Source of the DNA: Burkholderia pseudomultivorans
GTDB taxonomy: Bacteria; Pseudomonadota; Gammaproteobacteria; Burkholderiales; Burkholderiaceae
Direction: 5' to 3'
Length of the DNA: 62,496 nucleotides
Assembly: GCF_902499075.1 (NCBI RefSeq)
Contig: NZ_CABVPP010000045.1
Coordinates: 1-62,496 of the forward strand
Shown here: positions 44,126 through 52,356 of the stretch, piece by piece
How the letters are laid out: each line of letters starts with the position of its first letter
Numbering within the stretch: the first letter of the stretch is position 1
Notes under the pieces: model-generated
What the model was told of the DNA's origin: nothing
Database searches by the model: none
The model's input: only the letters and a program-made list of their open reading frames with translations
Made by a program: the position numbers and the translations under genes

Positions 44126-44608
44126 ATGCATCAACACAACGTTTCGGCGACGGGCCAACACGATCACAGCGCGTCCGCTGACGGCAACCACGCGCACGCG
44201 GTCCGTCACGATGGACTGGGGCAGCATACTCACCCGCTCCACGATCCCGGCCACTCCCACAGCGCTCACGCGCACACCCTCGCCGACACCGCCACGGCCG
44301 GAATCGCGGCGCCGGCCCCGAACACGCACACGTTCGACACGCCGATCGTGCGCGGAGAACAGACCATCACGCACGTGACGCTCGCGAAGCCGTCCGCCGG
44401 CGCACTGCGCGGCACGTCGCTCGCTGCGCTCGTGAATCTCGACGTGGATGCGCTGCGCAAGGTACTGCCGCGCATCAGCACACCGACGCTGACCGAGATG
44501 GACGTCACGTTGATGGACCCAGCCGACCTCGTGGCATTGGGGGGTATCTTCGCCGGTTTTTTGATGCCGAAGGCGCTGAAAGCGAGCATGGAATCCCAGA
44601 CCGCGTAG
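44126..44608 (+). CDS. Tail assembly chaperone gpE with histidine-rich N-terminal extension
   Basis: 160 residues. Residues 70-155 are ordinary gpE (TFDTPIVRGEQTITHVTL, PSAGALRGTSLAALVNLDVDAL, VLPRISTPTLTE, DPADLVALGG). Residues 1-66 are extra: 14 histidines in the first 50, six HxH pairs, and QHTHPLHDPGHSH, which matches QHNHPLHDPGHAH in the tail fibre tip. P2 gpE is only about 90 residues. ATG 44126 has AAGGA 8 bp upstream and there is no later ATG before the core, so the extension is probably translated. It contains the slippery site for E+E' at codons 144-146. Confidence 0.9.
   Translation: MHQHNVSATGQHDHSASADGNHAHAVRHDGLGQHTHPLHDPGHSHSAHAHTLADTATAGIAAPAPNTHTFDTPIVRGEQTITHVTLAKPSAGALRGTSLAALVNLDVDALRKVLPRISTPTLTEMDVTLMDPADLVALGGIFAGFLMPKALKASMESQTA
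44557..44563 (+). other. Programmed -1 frameshift site in E
   Basis: T TTT TTG in the right phase of the E frame (Phe145-Leu146). A shift to -1 reads on without a stop through 18 linker codons into the E' frame, giving a fusion of about 201 residues. P2 uses the same heptamer for E+E'. Confidence 0.88.
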
Positions 44609-44616
44609 AGGACGCG

Positions 44617-44730
44617 ATGGCCGATGTCGCGACGGTGTTCGGTTGGACACCGCGCGACATGGACGACTACTCCCTTTCTGAGCTGATGGATTGGCGCGAG
44701 CGCGCCCGGATACGTAGCGGACACGAGTAA
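44617..44730 (+). CDS. gpE' (P2 GpE family), C-terminal part of the E+E' chaperone
   Basis: 37 residues: MADVATVFGWTPRDMDDYSL then SELMDWRERARIRSGHE, the P2 GpE-family pattern. It lies in the -1 frame of E and is expected mainly as the C-terminal part of the frameshift product, which binds the tape measure; separate initiation at ATG 44617 is possible. It ends 2 bp before the tape measure gene. It is too short to appear in usual ORF scans. Confidence 0.85.
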   Translation: MADVATVFGWTPRDMDDYSLSELMDWRERARIRSGHE

Positions 44731-44732
44731 CG

Positions 44733-47700
44733 ATGGACAACGCCCTGAAACTGCGCGTCATGTTCGACATGGTCGACAACTGGACGAAGCCCCTGCGAAA
44801 CATGCTGAACAGCAACAAGGGGCTGGCGCAGTCACTGAAAGCGACGCGCGGCGAGCTTGCCGAACTCGGCAAGCAGCAGAAGGCCGTCGCTTCGTTCCGT
44901 GAGATGCGCACCGGGCTCGCCGACACCACGAAGAGGCTCGGCGCGGCGCAATCCAACGTAAAGGCGCTCGCCGGCTCGCTGCACGCGTTCGGTCCGCCGA
45001 CCCGGAAAATGGTCGACGATCTGGCGCGCGCGCGTCAGGCGGCCTCGCGGCTTCGCGCGGAGCAGAAGAAACAGACGGCCGCCGTCGACGAGATGCGCGG
45101 CCGGCTGTCGCAGGCTGGCATCGAGACACGCAACCTCGCGCAGCACGAGCGCGCGCTGCGCACGAACATCGCGGCGACGACGGCCACGATGCAGGCGCAG
45201 ACGCGCCAGCTCGAAGCCATGTCGGAACGTGAGAAGAAGCTCGCCGCAGCGCGCGGCAAGATGCAAGCGATGCAGGGCGTCGCCGGCGGCATGGCGATCG
45301 GCGGCTATGCCGCCCGCTCGACCGGCATGCGCGTACTCGGCGGCCTCGATGGCACGCTCGACGAAGCGAAGAAGATGACGAACGAGCGCGCGCGCATCAC
45401 GGCGCTCGGCCTCGGCGACCAGGCAACGCAGGACGCCGAGAAGTACGTGCGCGCGATGAAAATGATGGGTGTCAGCACGTCCGACAACATGACGCTGATG
45501 CGTGACGCGCTGTCGATCTTCGCGGACGAGCACCACGCGCAGATGGTCATGCCGACGCTCGCGAAGATGAAGTTCGCAAACGAAGCGCTGTTCGGTGCCG
45601 AAGATGCGCACGCGAACGAAGAGAAGTTTATGAACATGCTGAAGGTGATCGAGCTGCGCGGCGGCACGAAAGACGAAGCAACGTTCAAGAACGAAGCGAA
45701 CATGGTGCAGAAGGTGCTGTCGGCAACCGGCGGCCGTGTCGGCGGCGACGAGTGGCGCAACTTCATCCAGACCGGCGGCGTCGCCGCGAAGCAGATGCGC
45801 CAGGACGCGTTCTATTACCAGATGGAACCGCTGATTCAGGAAATGGGCGGCCACGGCGTCGGCACGGGCCTCATGTCTGCGTACAGCAACGTCTACCAGG
45901 GCAAGACCACCGTGCGCGCGGCGCAGGAGATGATGAATCTCGGCCTGGTCGACAAGAAGAACGTCGAGTACAACAAGATCGGGATGATCAAGCGGATCAA
46001 GCCGGGCGCACTGCTCGGCGGCGATCTGTTCAAGGCGTCGCCGCTCGAATGGCTGGAAAAGGTGCTGCTCCCGCAGATGGCGAAGAAGGGCATCACCGAT
46101 CCGGACAAGGTGAAAGACATGATTTCGACGATCTTCACCAACCGGACGGCCGCGAACTTGTTCTCGACCATGTACATGCAGCGGGAACAGATTCACAAGA
46201 ACGAAAAGCTCAACCACGGCGCATACGGTATCGACGAAGCGGCGCAGCTCGGTGCGCAGCAAACCCAGGGCAAGGAAAACGACCTGCTCGCGAAGGGCCG
46301 CGACCTGCGCCGCGAGATCGGCGAGCGCGTCGCACCGCTGTACAACGCGGCACTCGACAAGACCCGCGAGATTCTCGGCAGCCTCATCGATCTGATCCAG
46401 CGCCACGGCGCCGCGGCGAAAGTCATTCTGTCCGTGCTCGCCGCGTTCGCCGCGCTGCTCGTCGTGATGGGTACGTTCACGATCGTGCTCGCGGGCATCC
46501 TTGGGCCGCTCGCGATTGTGCGTTTCAGCATGGCGACGCTCGGCATCCAGGGCAGTTTCCTGGCGCGCACGCTCGGCGCGAGCGCCGCAGGCTTCGGCAA
46601 ATTGTCGGGTGCTGCGTCCCGATTCTCGGTCGTCGGGAACACCGCGCGCGGGACCGCCGCACGCATGCGCTCCGCACTGGCCAGCGCCTGGTCGGCTTCG
46701 TCCCCGCGCGCGGCCTGGACAACGTTGCTCGGTTATGCGCGGACGCTGCGGGAAGGCATTCCGGCCGCAGGTCGCGCGGCCGTATCGACTGTCGCGCAGT
46801 GGGGCCGTACCTCAGTCTCGTCGATGAAAAACGGGTTGCTCGCAGCACGGCAATACACGACACAGGTATGGCGCGCAGTCGCCGCGCAGGCGGCCGCGTC
46901 GCGCACGGCCGTCGCCTCCCGCTGGACCGCTGCCCGGCAGTATGCCGGCCGCCGCGGCATCGCGGGTATGTCGGTCGACGCACTGAAGGGCGCCGGCGGT
47001 CTCATCAAGGGCGGTGCGGTCGGTGCAATCAACGGCGTCGGCGCCGCGCTCGGCGGGCTCGCCCAAACGCTGATGTTCGTCGGTCGCGTCGCGCTCGTGA
47101 GCCCGGTCGGCCTCGTCATCACCTCGATCGCGCTGGCCGCGCTGCTGATCGTTCGATACTGGGAGCCGATCAAGGCGTTCTTCGCCGGCTTCTGGCAAGG
47201 CTTGACCGAAGGTCTGCGACCGCTCGCACCGATTTTCAGTCGGGTGTTCGGCGTGCTCGGCGCGATGTTCGAACCGCTCAGACCCGCATTCAACTGGCTG
47301 ATGGATGCCATCAAGGGCGTGTGGGACTGGATTACCCGCCTGCTGGGGCCAGTCGACGCCAGCAAGGAAAGTCTCGACAAGGCCAGCAACGCCGGTCGGG
47401 GCTTCGGTGAATGGCTCGCGAACATCATCGTCGTGGCCGCTAAGGTCGCCGCGAAAATGGCCGAGTTCGGGGCCAATCTCATTTCCGGCCTGGTCAACGG
47501 TATCAGGAACGGACTCGGCGCCGTGAAGGAGGCCATCACGAACGTCGCCAACTCGACTGTCACGTGGTTCAAGGAAAAGCTCGGCATCCACAGCCCGAGC
47601 CGCGTCTTCGCCGAGCTAGGCGGCTTCGTGGGCGAAGGTGCGGCGCTCGGCATGTCCGGCCAGCAGCGCAGCGTCGCGCGCGCGGCGCTCGGGCTCGCGA

Positions 47701-47972
47701 CAGCCGCCGTTGCCGGATTCGGGACGCCTGCGCTGTCGACGGCCGCGCCGATCGTGCATGCGCCCGTGCCGATCGATCGCCGCCCACCGATCGCGGCCGC
47801 CGGTCCGATCGCAGCATCGGCTGCATCGGCTTCCGCGCCGGCGTCGATCGTCATCAATATCTACCCGCAGGCCGGCGACGATCCGCGCGCCATCGCGCGC
47901 GCCGTGGCCGCCGAGCTGGATCGGCGCGAACGCGCGCAGCGTGCGCGCGCCGGTTCGCGCCTCTCCGACTGA
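44733..47972 (+). CDS. Tail tape measure protein (P2 gpT family)
   Basis: 1079 residues. The N-terminal 200 residues are coiled coil (FDMVDNWTKPLRNMLNSNKG start). Hydrophobic stretches lie near 560-600 and 780-800 (VILSVLAAFAALLVVMGTF; VALVSPVGLVITSIALAALL), and the C-terminal GIHSPSRVFAELGGFVGEG is common in tape measures. Its length sets the tail length; it is longer than P2 gpT (815), so a tail about a third longer is expected. The C-terminal 60 residues are Ala/Pro-rich. Confidence 0.96.
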   Translation: MDNALKLRVMFDMVDNWTKPLRNMLNSNKGLAQSLKATRGELAELGKQQKAVASFREMRTGLADTTKRLGAAQSNVKALAGSLHAFGPPTRKMVDDLARARQAASRLRAEQKKQTAAVDEMRGRLSQAGIETRNLAQHERALRTNIAATTATMQAQTRQLEAMSEREKKLAAARGKMQAMQGVAGGMAIGGYAARSTGMRVLGGLDGTLDEAKKMTNERARITALGLGDQATQDAEKYVRAMKMMGVSTSDNMTLMRDALSIFADEHHAQMVMPTLAKMKFANEALFGAEDAHANEEKFMNMLKVIELRGGTKDEATFKNEANMVQKVLSATGGRVGGDEWRNFIQTGGVAAKQMRQDAFYYQMEPLIQEMGGHGVGTGLMSAYSNVYQGKTTVRAAQEMMNLGLVDKKNVEYNKIGMIKRIKPGALLGGDLFKASPLEWLEKVLLPQMAKKGITDPDKVKDMISTIFTNRTAANLFSTMYMQREQIHKNEKLNHGAYGIDEAAQLGAQQTQGKENDLLAKGRDLRREIGERVAPLYNAALDKTREILGSLIDLIQRHGAAAKVILSVLAAFAALLVVMGTFTIVLAGILGPLAIVRFSMATLGIQGSFLARTLGASAAGFGKLSGAASRFSVVGNTARGTAARMRSALASAWSASSPRAAWTTLLGYARTLREGIPAAGRAAVSTVAQWGRTSVSSMKNGLLAARQYTTQVWRAVAAQAAASRTAVASRWTAARQYAGRRGIAGMSVDALKGAGGLIKGGAVGAINGVGAALGGLAQTLMFVGRVALVSPVGLVITSIALAALLIVRYWEPIKAFFAGFWQGLTEGLRPLAPIFSRVFGVLGAMFEPLRPAFNWLMDAIKGVWDWITRLLGPVDASKESLDKASNAGRGFGEWLANIIVVAAKVAAKMAEFGANLISGLVNGIRNGLGAVKEAITNVANSTVTWFKEKLGIHSPSRVFAELGGFVGEGAALGMSGQQRSVARAALGLATAAVAGFGTPALSTAAPIVHAPVPIDRRPPIAAAGPIAASAASASAPASIVINIYPQAGDDPRAIARAVAAELDRRERAQRARAGSRLSD

Positions 47973-47993
47973 CATATAGGGAGAATCCGACTC

Positions 47994-48452
47994 ATGCTGT
48001 TGTCGCTGGATCAATTCGTGTTCAGCCTGACCACCGCCCCCTTCCACGAGCTGAAGCGGCGCCGGAACTGGAAGCATCCGAAGAAGTCGCGCATCGGCGT
48101 GCGCGATGCGCGCCAGTACACCGGGCAAGGCGACGATGTCATCACGCTCGACGGCCTCATCGCGCCGGATCAAATCGGTACGAGCGCGTCGCTCGACCAG
48201 CTCGTCCAGATGGCAAACGTAGGCGAAGCGTACGTGTTGGTCGACGGCCTCGGGACCGTCTACGGCGCATACCTCATCGTGGGCCTCGACGAGACACGGC
48301 GCTACTTCACTCGCGAAGGTGCCGCGCGCCGGATCGAATTCACGTTGACGCTCGAATGCGTCGACGACGACGCGCTGCGCATCGAGCAGGAAGCGTCGCT
48401 GGCCAACGAGTCGGACGGCGACGCCGAAGCGGAGACGGAGACGAAAGCATGA
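47994..48452 (+). CDS. Tail protein U (P2 gpU family)
   Basis: 152 residues with LLSLDQFVFSLTTAPFHELKRRRNWKHP and RKSRIGVRDARQYTGQGDDVITLDG-type sequence (the latter in parts). Tail completion and baseplate hub component. It overlaps D by 4 bp. Confidence 0.94.
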   Translation: MLLSLDQFVFSLTTAPFHELKRRRNWKHPKKSRIGVRDARQYTGQGDDVITLDGLIAPDQIGTSASLDQLVQMANVGEAYVLVDGLGTVYGAYLIVGLDETRRYFTREGAARRIEFTLTLECVDDDALRIEQEASLANESDGDAEAETETKA

Positions 48453-49540
48453 CGACACGCGCAATCGATCAGTCGAATGCAGTGGTGCGCCGCATCGAGC
48501 GCGTCGAACCCATGGCCGACTACCGGATCACGCTCGGCGGCCGCGATATCTCGCGGCGGTTCCTGCCGCGGCTCGAATCGCTCACCCTCACGGAATCTCG
48601 CTCCGACGACGCCGATACCGTCGACCTTGTGCTCGACGATTCGCGCGGCGACCTGGCGCTGCCGAAGCGCGGCGACGAAATCAAGGTGTCCATCGGCTGG
48701 GCCGGCGAGCAGCTCGTCGACAAGGGTACGTTCGTCGTGACCGAGTTCGAGCATAGCGGGGCACCCGACACGCTGACCGTACGCGCTCGCTCGGCCTCGA
48801 TGTCGAACGGCATGCAGGAGCGGCGCGAGAAGAGCTGGCACAAGCAGACGATCGGCTCGATCGTGCGCGCGATCGCCGCCCGCTACAAGCTGACGCCGGC
48901 CGTCGCTGACACGCTGGCGAAGATCGTGATCGCGCACATCGACCAGACGCACGAAAGCGATATGTCGTTTCTGACGCGCCTGGCGAAACGCTACGACGCC
49001 GTGATGAACGTCAAGGATTTGCGGCTGCTGTTCACGCCGATCGGCACCGGCAGGACCGTCAGCGGGAAAGTTTTCCATGTGTTAAATCTGACGCGTGCGA
49101 GCGGAGACGAGCACGCATATCACGTGTCCGAGCGGGAGAACTATGCGGCCGTGCGCGCACACTACCATTCGAACGGCAAGGCGAAGCGGAAATCGGTGAG
49201 TGTGGGCGGGGAAAACAACAAGAACGTGAAAGTGCTGCCCGAAGACTATGCGAACGAAGCCGAGGCGCGAGCTGCCGCGCAAGCCGAGTTCAAGCGCATG
49301 CAGCGCAGCCAAGCGACGATGCGGTATTCACTCGCGCGTGGCCGCGCGGATCTATTCCCGGAAATGCCGGTCACGGTGTCCGGGTTCAAGCCGGAAATCG
49401 ACGAGACCGCGTGGCTGGTGAAGAGGGCAACGCACACCATCGACGGCGACGGCGGATTCACAACCGCGCTCGACCTCGAAATGCGCGACGATCCGACGAC
49501 CGATCGACACCGGTCGCACTTCAAGAAGGGCGGAAAGTAA
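48449..49540 (+). CDS. Baseplate hub protein D (P2 gpD family, late control protein)
   Basis: 363 residues with YRITLGGRDISRRFLPRLESLTLTE, MQERREKSWHKQTIGSIVRAIA and FLTRLAKRYDAVMNVK as in gpD. Hub below the tail tube (the older name late control reflects a transcription effect). It is the last late gene and is followed at once by a terminator. Confidence 0.95.
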   Translation: MTTRAIDQSNAVVRRIERVEPMADYRITLGGRDISRRFLPRLESLTLTESRSDDADTVDLVLDDSRGDLALPKRGDEIKVSIGWAGEQLVDKGTFVVTEFEHSGAPDTLTVRARSASMSNGMQERREKSWHKQTIGSIVRAIAARYKLTPAVADTLAKIVIAHIDQTHESDMSFLTRLAKRYDAVMNVKDLRLLFTPIGTGRTVSGKVFHVLNLTRASGDEHAYHVSERENYAAVRAHYHSNGKAKRKSVSVGGENNKNVKVLPEDYANEAEARAAAQAEFKRMQRSQATMRYSLARGRADLFPEMPVTVSGFKPEIDETAWLVKRATHTIDGDGGFTTALDLEMRDDPTTDRHRSHFKKGGK

Positions 49541-49541
49541 A

Positions 49542-49562
49542 AAGCCCGCGGGCAGCGGGCTT
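49542..49562. terminator. Terminator after gene D
   Basis: Hairpin AAGCCCGC / GCGGGCTT with a 5-nt loop. The T-run is short on the plus strand; on the minus strand the stem is followed by TTTACTTT, so it may also stop the leftward small gene. Confidence 0.7.
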
Positions 49563-49575
49563 CTGATTGCTTGAG

Positions 49576-49794
49576 CTACTTCCGGCTCTTGATGAACGCC
49601 GCCCATTGGCGCTGCGTCCATAGATGCCAATACCTCGGATTGAACACCATCGCACGGTAAGACGTACCCCTTGGGATACCGAATTTTTGGCAAATTTTGG
49701 CCATTTGCTCCGCGCGAATGTGGTGCATCAGAATCGGCACGGCACAGGCCGCAATGAGTAGCTCCAGCCAGAACGTTTCCAGCAAGTCCTGCAT
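49576..49794 (-). CDS. Small membrane protein of unknown function
   Basis: 72 residues from ATG 49794, chosen because GGGGA lies 6 bp before it: MQDLLETFWLELLIAACAVPILMHHIRAEQ contains one membrane segment (about 8-24), followed by a basic, aromatic cytoplasmic tail (NPRYWHLWTQRQWAAFIKSRK). I do not recognise a family. It reads against the late genes from the end of D and is likely expressed in the lysogen, so a role in superinfection exclusion or lysogenic conversion is possible but not shown. Confidence 0.6.
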   Translation of the reverse strand: MQDLLETFWLELLIAACAVPILMHHIRAEQMAKICQKFGIPRGTSYRAMVFNPRYWHLWTQRQWAAFIKSRK

Positions 49795-49888
49795 TAATTC
49801 CCCGCAATGTATCTGTATGAATTGTGAAAGCAGGGAAAAATGGTACAGGAGAAACACAGCGGCATCGAGCCGATAGGGTGAGCGCGAC

Positions 49889-50164
49889 CTATGCCTGCCG
49901 CGCTTCCGCGTGCACCGGCGGCCCGTCATCGTACCGTACGAGTGCCGCTCGCGCCGTGCGCAGATTTCCCATCACCTGAAGCGCAGCTTCGAGCACCTGA
50001 CCGACCGACTGCATGGCGTCGTCGATCGCGGCGCGTGCGTCAACGCGCTCGCTTTCGGTCAGGTCCGAACAGAACCGCGCTCCGTCCATCACAAGAGGAC
50101 GCATGTCGACGTGACGATCGGCGGCCATCACCGTGCCGCTGCTGTGCTTCATGTTGATGCTCAT
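49889..50164 (-). CDS. Hypothetical phage protein, lysogeny region
   Basis: 91 residues from ATG 50164, with AGAAG just upstream. A helical segment (SERVDARAAIDDAMQSVGQVLEAALQVMGNLRTA) dominates and there is no membrane helix or known motif. It lies between the small membrane protein and the repressor on the same strand. A stretch between it and the repressor (50165-50335) has no gene that I can see. Confidence 0.6.
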   Translation of the reverse strand: MSINMKHSSGTVMAADRHVDMRPLVMDGARFCSDLTESERVDARAAIDDAMQSVGQVLEAALQVMGNLRTARAALVRYDDGPPVHAEARQA

Positions 50165-50335
50165 TCTTCTGGTCCCTCACAAACACGTTCACGAACCGGC
50201 GGCACCCAACACGACGCGGTTGCCTCGGGATACCCCCGCGTCGCCAGCATCGCCGGCTTTCAGGATGCTAACTCAATACTGGATGGATATACAGTGTTTG
50301 TGTGACGAATGACCCGCGCGCGGATTACGGGTGGG

Positions 50336-50866
50336 CTACTTCTTCACGTCCTTCGCAGCGCGCTCGGCACGCAACCGTTCGATTTCAGCCATGGCGCGAT
50401 CGACGTTTTCGGCCGTGCGCTCGTCGAGCGCTGCGCGCCGGTTTTCCGGCAGGCGCTTAGCGCGCTGTGGCGCGCCGGCCTTGAGCATGACGGCCTGATT
50501 TAGAACGCTACCAATGAACGACTGCAGGGTCGCTTTACCTGTTTCGTTGAGTTGCCGATATACGGCGACGAGCTCGGCCTCCTCTGCGTCTGTTTCTGAC
50601 CGCTCACCGCTCTGGCGCCCCGCCTCCAATCTCTCGCCGGTCAGCACGTAGACAATGTCGACCCCGATCGAGCGCAGTGCCAAAAGGAAGCTGGTATCGG
50701 GCGACCGCTCGTCCGATTCATACGCCGACTGTGAACGCCGAGTGACGCCGCCTACAGCGGCAAATTCGTCCTGGCTCAGTCCGATCCGCAAGCGCTCTTC
50801 CCGCAAGCGACTCCCCACTTGAGACATAAATTTCCTGATATCGTTGACGAGACGTTTTTTGCTCAT
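50336..50866 (-). CDS. Phage repressor, Cro/CI-type helix-turn-helix
   Basis: 176 residues from ATG 50866. The HTH occupies about 18-75 (VGSRLREERLRIGLSQDEFA, then RRSQSAYESDERSPDTSFLLALRSIGVDIVYVLTGER). The C-terminal half is helical and charged, with no LexA-type protease signature, so induction would not follow RecA cleavage. A second start at 50827 (MSQVGSRL) has AGGAAA in front and gives 163 residues; the choice is open. A palindrome lies 6 bp upstream and a TATACT box on the same strand at 50904-50909. It is divergent from the small RHH genes and ogr, and is the best candidate for the immunity repressor. Confidence 0.82.
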   Translation of the reverse strand: MSKKRLVNDIRKFMSQVGSRLREERLRIGLSQDEFAAVGGVTRRSQSAYESDERSPDTSFLLALRSIGVDIVYVLTGERLEAGRQSGERSETDAEEAELVAVYRQLNETGKATLQSFIGSVLNQAVMLKAGAPQRAKRLPENRRAALDERTAENVDRAMAEIERLRAERAAKDVKK

Positions 50867-50871
50867 TACAC

Positions 50872-50895
50872 TAGCCTTACCGTAACGCAAGGCTA
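50872..50895. promoter_or_regulatory. Candidate repressor operator
   Basis: TAGCCTT and AAGGCTA separated by 10 bp, in the 49-bp gap between the divergent repressor and early genes. A leftward -10 box (TATACT, 50904-50909) would put the repressor start of transcription next to it. Confidence 0.6.
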
Positions 50896-50915
50896 ACAAC
50901 CAAAGTATACCGACC

Positions 50916-51125
50916 ATGACCACCGCCAAAGGCCCGCGCCGATCGCCACGCGGCACCCTGTCGGACAAGCCCGTCTACGTCCGACTGACATCCACCGAAC
51001 GTGACGAGCTTGAACAGTTCGCCGCGCAGCGCAATCGCTCGATTTCGAGCATGGCGCGCGAGCTGATCCGTATCGGCGCAAGCCATCTCCGCACCATTCC
51101 CCGTTCCCGCTCCGTCCGCTCGTGA
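50916..51125 (+). CDS. Small ribbon-helix-helix-like DNA-binding protein
   Basis: 69 residues: after a basic N-terminus, KPVYVRLTSTERDELEQFA forms the beta strand and first helix, and NRSISSMARELIRIGA the second, the Arc/CopG pattern. It is the first rightward gene opposite the repressor, so it may act as a Cro-like early regulator. No clear ribosome site lies before ATG 50916. Confidence 0.72.
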   Translation: MTTAKGPRRSPRGTLSDKPVYVRLTSTERDELEQFAAQRNRSISSMARELIRIGASHLRTIPRSRSVRS

Positions 51126-51139
51126 ATTGAGGAGCCTGC

Positions 51140-51337
51140 ATGTACCCCGATCCGAAACGCGTCCGCAACAACAAGCACACCGTCCGCTTCGACGACTACG
51201 AGCAGGCCGTTCTCACGGCGCTCGCGAACTATCAGGGCGAGCAGCTCGCCGTGCTGATTCGCGAGATCGTCATGCGCGAAGCGACCGCCGTACTTGCCGA
51301 ACGCAACACCTCCATTCTGGACCGCGCCGGCGCCTGA
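51140..51337 (+). CDS. Small DNA-binding-like protein (RHH-type)
   Basis: 65 residues, NKHTVRFDDYEQAVLTALANYQGEQLAVLIREIVMREATAVLAER: a short strand then two helices in Arc/MetJ-like spacing. GAGG lies 10 bp upstream of ATG 51140. Second of three similar small genes; function unknown. Confidence 0.68.
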   Translation: MYPDPKRVRNNKHTVRFDDYEQAVLTALANYQGEQLAVLIREIVMREATAVLAERNTSILDRAGA

Positions 51338-51376
51338 ACGAAGGCACCGAAACGCCAACAATGAGTAGCTCCACCG

Positions 51377-51580
51377 ATGCCCGAAACCAGCACGGAAATT
51401 TCCCTCTCGGACGCCGACCGCGACGTGCTGGAACGCGTGCGCGTGCTGCACAACCTGCCGTCCCTGGAAGCGACGGCCGAGTGGCTCGCCAAGCGGCGCC
51501 TGCGCCGCACCGCCAAGCAGATAAACGGCCGCGGCCGCGCCCTGTATCTCGTCCGGAGTAAACCGACATGCGAATCCTGA
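51377..51580 (+). CDS. Small helical protein upstream of ogr (possible RHH/HTH)
   Basis: 67 residues, TEISLSDADRDVLERVRVLH then LEATAEWLAKRRLRRTAKQING. The pattern recalls RHH proteins but the strand part is less clear than in its two neighbours. Its end overlaps ogr by 13 bp, so the two are translated together. Confidence 0.65.
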   Translation: MPETSTEISLSDADRDVLERVRVLHNLPSLEATAEWLAKRRLRRTAKQINGRGRALYLVRSKPTCES

Positions 51581-51816
51581 ACCGCTGCCCGCACTGCCGC
51601 ACGCGCGCTACCGCGCGCAGCAGCCGCGAAATGTCTCAGACCTTCCGGGAAGTCACCTTCCAGTGCAACAACGTCGAGTGCGGCCACACCTACGTTGTGA
51701 ACATGGAGTTCGCCCGCACCCTGTCGCCCTCCGCGACCCCGAATCTGTCGCTAAACCTGCCGCTTTCGCCGAACGTGCGCGAGCGCCTCGAGCAGCAGCT
51801 CGAACTGCCCGTCTAG
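51568..51816 (+). CDS. ogr: Ogr/Delta zinc-finger late gene activator
   Basis: 82 residues with the Ogr zinc site: Cys7 and Cys10 (NRCPHC), Cys33 and Cys38 (CNNVEC), i.e. C-x2-C-x22-C-x4-C. P2 Ogr binds late promoters and the RNA polymerase alpha subunit and turns on the P, O, V and F operons. Here it is placed in the early rightward run, overlapping the preceding small gene, and not next to D as in P2. A strong terminator follows. Confidence 0.93.
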   Translation: MRILNRCPHCRTRATARSSREMSQTFREVTFQCNNVECGHTYVVNMEFARTLSPSATPNLSLNLPLSPNVRERLEQQLELPV

Positions 51817-51840
51817 CGCGCTAAACCCTTTCCCCTGTTT

Positions 51841-51880
51841 CCCCTCGCATCGTGCCTATCCGGCGCGAGGGGCTTTTTTT
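51841..51880 (+). terminator. Rho-independent terminator after ogr
   Basis: CCCCTCGC / GCGAGGGG stem with a 16-nt loop and seven T residues. Confidence 0.9.
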
Positions 51881-51901
51881 GCCTGAAAAAAGGAGATCAG
51901 C

Positions 51902-52114
51902 ATGGCCACCCTCGCTTCCGCCGCCGTCGTGATGCCGTTCGATCCGGCCTGCCTGTCACTCGATAAGCGCCGTGAGTATCTGCGCGCACTGTGGCGTGCC
52001 GACATCGACCCGTTCGTGTTCGTCGGCACCGCCCGCCGCCTTGGCTACGTGCTGGGCTGCCATTGGGACGCAGATGCCGGCATGCCCGTCCTGACACCGA
52101 TCGTTTTGCACTGA
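51902..52114 (+). CDS. Small phage protein of unknown function
   Basis: 70 residues: PACLSLDKRREYLRALWRA, then FVFVGTARRLGYVLGCHWD. A good ribosome site (AAGGAGA) precedes ATG 51902. No known domain. First of a run of five small tightly packed genes between ogr and the replication gene, probably early functions. Confidence 0.68.
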   Translation: MATLASAAVVMPFDPACLSLDKRREYLRALWRADIDPFVFVGTARRLGYVLGCHWDADAGMPVLTPIVLH

Positions 52115-52118
52115 GCCG

Positions 52119-52313
52119 ATGCGCGCGCCCCTCACCGACCTCGACCTGCGCGCGATGTGGCGCCGCCTGCGCATGGTCGGGAATTTCGACGCGCTGTGCC
52201 CGGCCGCCCGCCGAGCCTTCGAATGCACGGCGAACGTATGGCGCGATCGAGAACCAGCGCCCGAATTGCCAGCCGTCGACAGGAAACGCCGCGCCGCGAA
52301 CGACTTCGACTGA
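52119..52313 (+). CDS. Small phage protein of unknown function
   Basis: 64 residues, basic and Arg/Trp-rich (LDLRAMWRRLRMVGNFDAL, FECTANVWRDRE). It starts 4 bp after the previous stop, which supports the frame. No recognisable domain. Confidence 0.6.
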   Translation: MRAPLTDLDLRAMWRRLRMVGNFDALCPAARRAFECTANVWRDREPAPELPAVDRKRRAANDFD

Positions 52314-52356
52314 CCCATCCGCGCCGGCCGCCGGCGCACTCACCTGGAACCACACC

